Origin: Meandrina meandrites
Lineage: Eukaryota > Cnidaria > Anthozoa > Scleractinia > Meandrinidae
Assembly (NCBI GenBank): GCA_963693305.1
Contig: OY855908.1
Span: forward strand, 7,678,501 to 7,742,500
Reading direction: 5' to 3'
DNA: 64,000 bases
Program-made: the position numbers and the translations under genes
The notes under the pieces: generated by a model
The model's database searches: none
Seen by the model: only the letters and a program-made list of their open reading frames with translations
Told to the model about the DNA's origin: nothing
Shown here: piece by piece, positions 53,717 through 64,000 of the stretch
Layout of the letters: each line of letters opens with the position of its first letter
How positions within the stretch are numbered: the first letter of the stretch is position 1

Positions 53717-55330
53717 CCATAATTTGCCACACATTTCGCTATAAATGCGGTTTTTTGGATCCTTTCTATTTGCAAGATATGCTTTAAGTTCTCAAAGTGT
53801 TCGCTCTGGAAGGACAAGGTCTGAAATATTCCGTGAAAATGTTAATTGCTTGCATTTATATTTGCAATGCCGGGCCCGGCTTTAATACTGTTGCAAGATG
53901 TATTGATCTTATCACAGATGACATACTTGTCTTTGTCCGGCCTAGCCAGAGACTGTTGTAACTTTATTTTTGAAAAAAAAAACTACAAGTTGATTAATTA
54001 TTATCATTAATTATTGCGTTCGACGAAGGAGAACGCACCCTAATCGAGAAAAACTCTTGCTTTTATGGACTATACGACGTTGTCAATTTGACCCCCCCAG
54101 AAAATTTTTCAGGGGCGAATGACGTCATCTCCATGCCATGTGCTTCTGTTTTGCTGTTTGGAGTGATTTCTCTCGACAAAATTGTCCTGTGTTATGGTCT
54201 GTTATCGCTGCTGTTTGGAGGGTTTTCATCCAAGGTAGCAGAGTTTTAATCAGCCACCGAACGTCGTAAAAGGAGTGGAAATCGAATAACTCGATTCGTT
54301 GTTTTATAGGCAAGGTAAACCAGCGTGTTTGCATGCAAAACGATTCACAAAACTAGCTAAAATTTCAAATCGTTAGCATTTTTCATGTAAAACGAGTGAG
54401 TAGAATAAGGATCAAAATTGCTTTATCACTTCTTTGAATTTGTATTCTATAGTTATTCGCAGAATGTTTAGGCATTTTGATGAGGAAATCATTATTGAAT
54501 ATTATGAGTGTATTGACTATGAACGAAAAGTTGATGTACTGTGCCTCGATCTATTTTCAAATTGAAGTGAAAGTATTTGTAGAAGTCTGTGGATTTTTAG
54601 AAGTTGTGTAGTGCTCTGTGTAGTGCTAAAAGATATTAAACAACTAAAGTGAAATAAATAATTATTTGTCGTGTACATGATAATTGATTTCTATTCCATA
54701 TGAATTTTAGTGTAAAAATGAATGCAAATTGCCCATTCATTTATGACTTTGTACGTTTCTGCTTTGTGAATGTCACATGAAGTGCTAGGAGCGACTTCTA
54801 TTCACGTTGTTTTACAATATTCTGACATCAATGAAAATTTGCCGTGCCATTCATTATTTGAGGTTCTTTTTGACCTTTGGTAAACAATCACTGCTATGAT
54901 GACAGATCATGTTTCCGTCCGGTTGAATGGCTTCTTGTGTAACAGTGTAACACCCAATTTACGATAACATAGCTTGCAAGCAAAGAAAAATTCTGCTTTA
55001 ACATATCAAGAACTGCCACAGTGTCACAATTATTTCACAGTTTATTGAACCCCTTCGAAAACAACACAACCCATTTCTTGATGCGACAAATTCCAGTTTA
55101 TTTTGCAGAGAGATGTTCTTTTGGCTCGTCACGCAATCTTTCCTCCAAAATGTTGTGTGATGAGATTCCTCTCTCGCTCATCCTCATCGCTCCATTTGAG
55201 GCATATTAAATGGCATAGTTTGCCAACAACCTTGCTCCTTTGCTACTACCTGACTCTCCATCTTAGGTCGAACGCACTCCCCTAATCGCTATTACTACTA
55301 GTATTAAAAATAAGAAATCACTGTGATTTG

Positions 55331-55459
55331 GCTTTGTGTTAGTCTCCTTCGCAGCCGTTGTTTGGGCTCGTCACGCAACGCTCCCTCCCCCAACTGGTGG
55401 AGGAGGGAGCGTTGCGTGATGAGCCCACACAACGGCTGCGAAGGAAACTAGCTTTGTGT
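55331..55459. mobile_element. Hairpin element of 111 bp with perfect 9-bp duplication
   Basis: Arms TAGTCTCCTTCGCAGCCGTT (55340) and AACGGCTGCGAAGGAAACTA (to 55450) continue inward through GGGCTCGTCACGCAACGCTC and its complement to a tiny loop. GCTTTGTGT flanks both sides (55331-55339, 55451-55459). It inserted into the tail of the GGTCCATGG repeat. Same terminal motif as 3371-3455. Confidence 0.88.
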
Positions 55460-55554
55460 GTTTTACTTTTATTTTTCATTATTTTTTTCTATTTTTTTTC
55501 GTTAAAAAGAATGAAAATAGAAAAAATAGGAAACAAGAAATGAAAAAAAAATGA

Positions 55555-55850
55555 GGGGTCCGTGTGATTTGGCTTTGTGTGCTTTAATTTTATTTCTTTT
55601 TTCTTCTAATTTTCTTTTTTTTTTTCGTTAAAAAAAAATAAAAAAGACAAAATTAATAGAAGAAAACAGAAAACAGGAAATGAAACAGAAAAATAATAAT
55701 AAAAAAAAATGGGGGTCCATGGACCCGGTCCATGGAGAGGGTCCATGGACCTGGTCCATGAAGGGGGTCCATGGACCCGGTCCAAAGAGGGGGTCCATGG
55801 ACCAGGGGTCCATGTTTTGTCCTCTCCCACAGACAACAGACAACAACAGA
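55555..55850 (-). repeat. GGTCCATGGACC-rich repeat, right (inverted) copy
   Basis: Reverse-complement counterpart of 52505-52750 in the same order: TGATTTGGCTTTGTGT, A/T-rich tract, GGTCCATGGACC words, CCATGTTTTGTCCTCTCCC, then GTTGTCTGTTG. It has about one more GGTCCATGG unit than the left copy. The two copies are 3 kb apart. Confidence 0.85.
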
Positions 55851-56700
55851 TCCTGTCCACTCGCACGGCGAGATTAATCGATCACGTCATCGTCATCGCT
55901 TAAAAAAAGGTTTAAGATGGCTCACCTTTTCAACAGATGTTTCAAAACTGCTAATAATCGGTTGCTTCGTCTGCAGTCACGACAGACATCACTTCTTAAC
56001 TTTATGGCAAATTTATTCGACAACTGATAAAGTGCAACACTCACTCCAGACTCGAAATCTCAATTTAACAGCTACAAATGAAATAAGGTTTGCCGATCGG
56101 TGATGATACAAGCTGCAAAAAAATATCTTCCTTTGCCAAAAAACAAGATGGCGGATCTCAAAAAGAATACAAACAATGCACCTAGTTCCCATTGCTCTTC
56201 GGTTCAATTCAGGGAGTAATCGTAACACCGTAACACCAAAAATTCCATAAATTCCATCGCTTTTCCCCTTTACAGCATTAACCGATGACGTCATAAAATG
56301 ACGTCATCGCTTAAAAAGGGTGATTATTGTAAGGCATCAAGTGTAATTAGTTTAAGTACTGCATTGTAAGTAGAGTATCGTAAGTAGAGTCAGTAATGTA
56401 ACTGTTGTATTGTAAATGTCATGTAAGTGATGTAGTTAAGTAATGTAAGTTTTGGTTGTAAGTATGTAAGCATGCATGTAAGTTCTTACCGTAATGCAAT
56501 GCAATGTAACTTGTAATGTAACTTGTTTTGTGTCTTGCAATAATAAAAGAAATCTTTAATTTCTTTCATAATCTTAATTTCATTCAATCAAAATAGTTTG
56601 TTATGTAAGATTTAAGTCTATTTCGTTGAAAAAAACAAACAAAACAACAATGTTAATAAACAATGCAGGTATTGGGAAAGCGCGGACATCAAAAACACAG

Positions 56701-57088
56701 TTAAAGGGACACTGTCACGGACATTTTGCGGCTTTTTCAGTAAAACGGCACCAAAATTACGACTAAGTACTTTCAACCATACAGGAAGTGCTCCTAACAT
56801 AAAGGGAAGGATATCTAGTAAATTGTTAAAAAAAAGGGTGACCGTAAATAGTTTTCATCAATTTTTCCAAACTACAAGGACACAACTTGAAAAAGTCAGG
56901 CTGACTTTTTCAAGTTGAGATCAAAAGCTCCCGATGGTATCACAGTGATATCACTCTATATTTAGCTTCAGTACACTGGTATAGTAATTTTAAGAAAAGT
57001 TGACCCCTGTTAATAGTTTTCCAATGGTGTAAACATGTTTCTGGGCTGTTGAATTTCTGAAGGTATGCTCGTGACAGTGCCCCTTTAA
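56701..57088. mobile_element. TTAA-flanked miniature element with perfect internal hairpin
   Basis: Begins TTAAAGGGACACTGTCACGG and ends CGTGACAGTGCCCCTTTAA, with TTAA at both borders. An internal perfect hairpin has arms CAACTTGAAAAAGTCAG (56883-56899) and its complement (56901-56917). Same family as 16662-17053. It lies about 800 bp upstream of PSMC5. Confidence 0.82.
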
Positions 57089-57890
57089 CGGCCTTTAGCA
57101 GGAAAAAACAACAAGAAATAAAGTGAAAGTGACTGTAGGTAAAGGATGCCGCAAGGGCCTATATCCGGCAGGAATAAAACGAATATATACGAATCCCATT
57201 TATCAGGAGCTTCACCCGGAAGAACGGAGCTTGGTGCGTTTAAGCGAAAGTACAGTTTTTATTTTTTATTCAGGATTTTTAGCACTCGTTTTTTTTTATA
57301 AGTACCTCATGTCTGCTTTGGTCAGACCTGTGAATCTAAATTTGCAGTTTTACGTGTTTTGTCCTGTTCGTACGCGGCTTTGTACCATGTTACTGCAACT
57401 GGGTAAGGGTTGGTCAACTCAACAGCTATTTGTAACATACATTTACGAACAAAGAGATTTGACGACGCGAGGAGAGACCTTGTTATCATTCTTGAGGACT
57501 GGATTAACTTGTATCTTTAATATTAAATCGCCAAAACAGATCATCGCGTACGCCAAAAATAAACCTTCAAAACATTTATAACTGTACGAGACCATCTGTA
57601 ATGACTGTTGATCTCATACTACTAGTAAAACAGATCTAGATAATATTTATGGAATTCTATCTAGAGTTAGAAATTTCAAGAAAATTTGCTAAATGTAGTA
57701 TGAAAATTGTCAAAATGTACATAGTTCTCTTTTGTTTCGTTTCCAGGGAAAAGATTAAGGCAAAAATCTTTTCTTACCTAGAAGTACTGGGAACTAGTAA
57801 CATCCCAGAATGCAATGCTCTATTCATGAGTTAATCTAACCTCGCTTAGCATCATGGTCCGGCTTTAAATTTTGTCAAAGTCATTCCAAC

Positions 57891-63693
<5,803 letters not shown>

Positions 63694-63775
63694 TAGAATG
63701 AAAGTCCTTACCTTTGTACAGGTGATGTTCAGTTTGCCAACTACATTGTTCAGTACTTGCAGAAGTTTAATATTG

Positions 63776-63965
63776 CCGTGGGTTAATGGTTAGAATATGA
63801 ACTATGGGTTGAGTAGTCAGAGTTCAAGCGCTAGCTTGGGTCATTGTGTTGTGTTCTTGGACAAGACACTTTACTCCCACATTGCCTCTTTCAACCAGGA
63901 GAGTACAAATGGCTACCAACATGAATGAACTGTTATGGCAACATGGGCCAAGTGCAGTAAAAAAT
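63776..63965 (+). mobile_element. tRNA-derived SINE fragment in a PSMC5 intron
   Basis: Head GGGTTAATGGTTAGAATATG with a degraded B-box (AGTTCAAGCG) leads into TCATTGTGTTGTGTTCTTGG, ACAAGACACTTTACTCCCAC and GCCTCTTTCAACCAGG. The body matches the SINE at 12976-13281, but this copy diverges earlier and lacks its tail. Confidence 0.75.
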
Positions 63966-64000
63966 GATTTATTTGTTGTGTGCATTTTGACCTAGATGTG

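Larger units (their letters stand above)
40400..57890. other. Long gene-poor interval with nested and inverted repeats
   Basis: No coding gene could be supported on either strand between the membrane-protein gene and PSMC5. From 41 to 49.5 kb it is largely unstructured A/T-rich sequence. From 49.9 to 57.1 kb it is repeat-rich: CTTGCGnnGACTTGC words at 49900-50150, nested elements at 50.6-51.5 kb, inverted GGTCCATGG repeats at 52.5 and 55.8 kb, hairpins, and a TTAA element. TGTAAGTAATG-like degenerate repeats lie at 56340-56540, followed by AATAAAA, possibly the 3' end of an old retroelement or transcript. Confidence 0.55.

Noticed and set aside
57123..57581. 152-codon + strand frame upstream of PSMC5
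   Set aside because: It starts from GTG, directly follows the TTAA element, matches no family I recognise, and shows no splice or codon features of a gene.

Overview
The window is eukaryotic nuclear DNA, most likely from an anthozoan cnidarian such as a stony coral. It has spliced genes with GT-AG introns and short symmetric exons, an animal-type flavin monooxygenase, a secreted multidomain matrix protein and the proteasome ATPase Rpt6. It also carries a dense load of miniature inverted-repeat elements and tRNA-derived SINEs. The organism is inferred from protein content and repeat style; no marker gene settles the species.

Layout. 1-3 kb: two paralogous small ORFs of unknown family, pointing away from each other. 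The right one is intact and has an N-myristoylation-type start. Between them lie a miniature inverted-repeat element and a 14-copy minisatellite with a CRE-like TTACGTCA in 13 copies. 5.2-9.1 kb (+): a complete three-exon flavin-containing monooxygenase of 531 aa. 11.9-30.5 kb (-): a 13-exon gene of about 700 aa for a secreted protein with signal peptide, agrin-type NtA domain, TSP1, TSPN/LamG, TSP1, six EGF-like repeats and an arginine-rich tail. Its 11 kb first intron and several smaller introns are full of foldback elements. 30.5-38.6 kb: no gene recognised; a degenerate tandem array and one inverted-repeat element. 38.6-40.4 kb (-): a two-exon gene for a multipass membrane protein of unknown family (271 aa), whose start codon appears to sit alone at the end of exon 1. 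40.4-57.9 kb: no gene recognised; nested and inverted repeats. 57.9 kb to the end (+): seven exons of PSMC5/Rpt6 (188 aa), cut by the window edge before the Walker motifs.

The genes do not form a pathway; they are independent neighbours. The most unusual items are the NtA-TSP1-TSPN-TSP1-EGF architecture, a foldback element (20205-21461) that seems to have captured a 5S rRNA fragment and a gene's first exon, the lipid-anchor-like small gene pair with its CRE minisatellite, and two element families with clear 9-bp target duplications.

Exon boundaries were read by hand from splice signals, phase continuity and family alignment. Untranslated ends were not determined.
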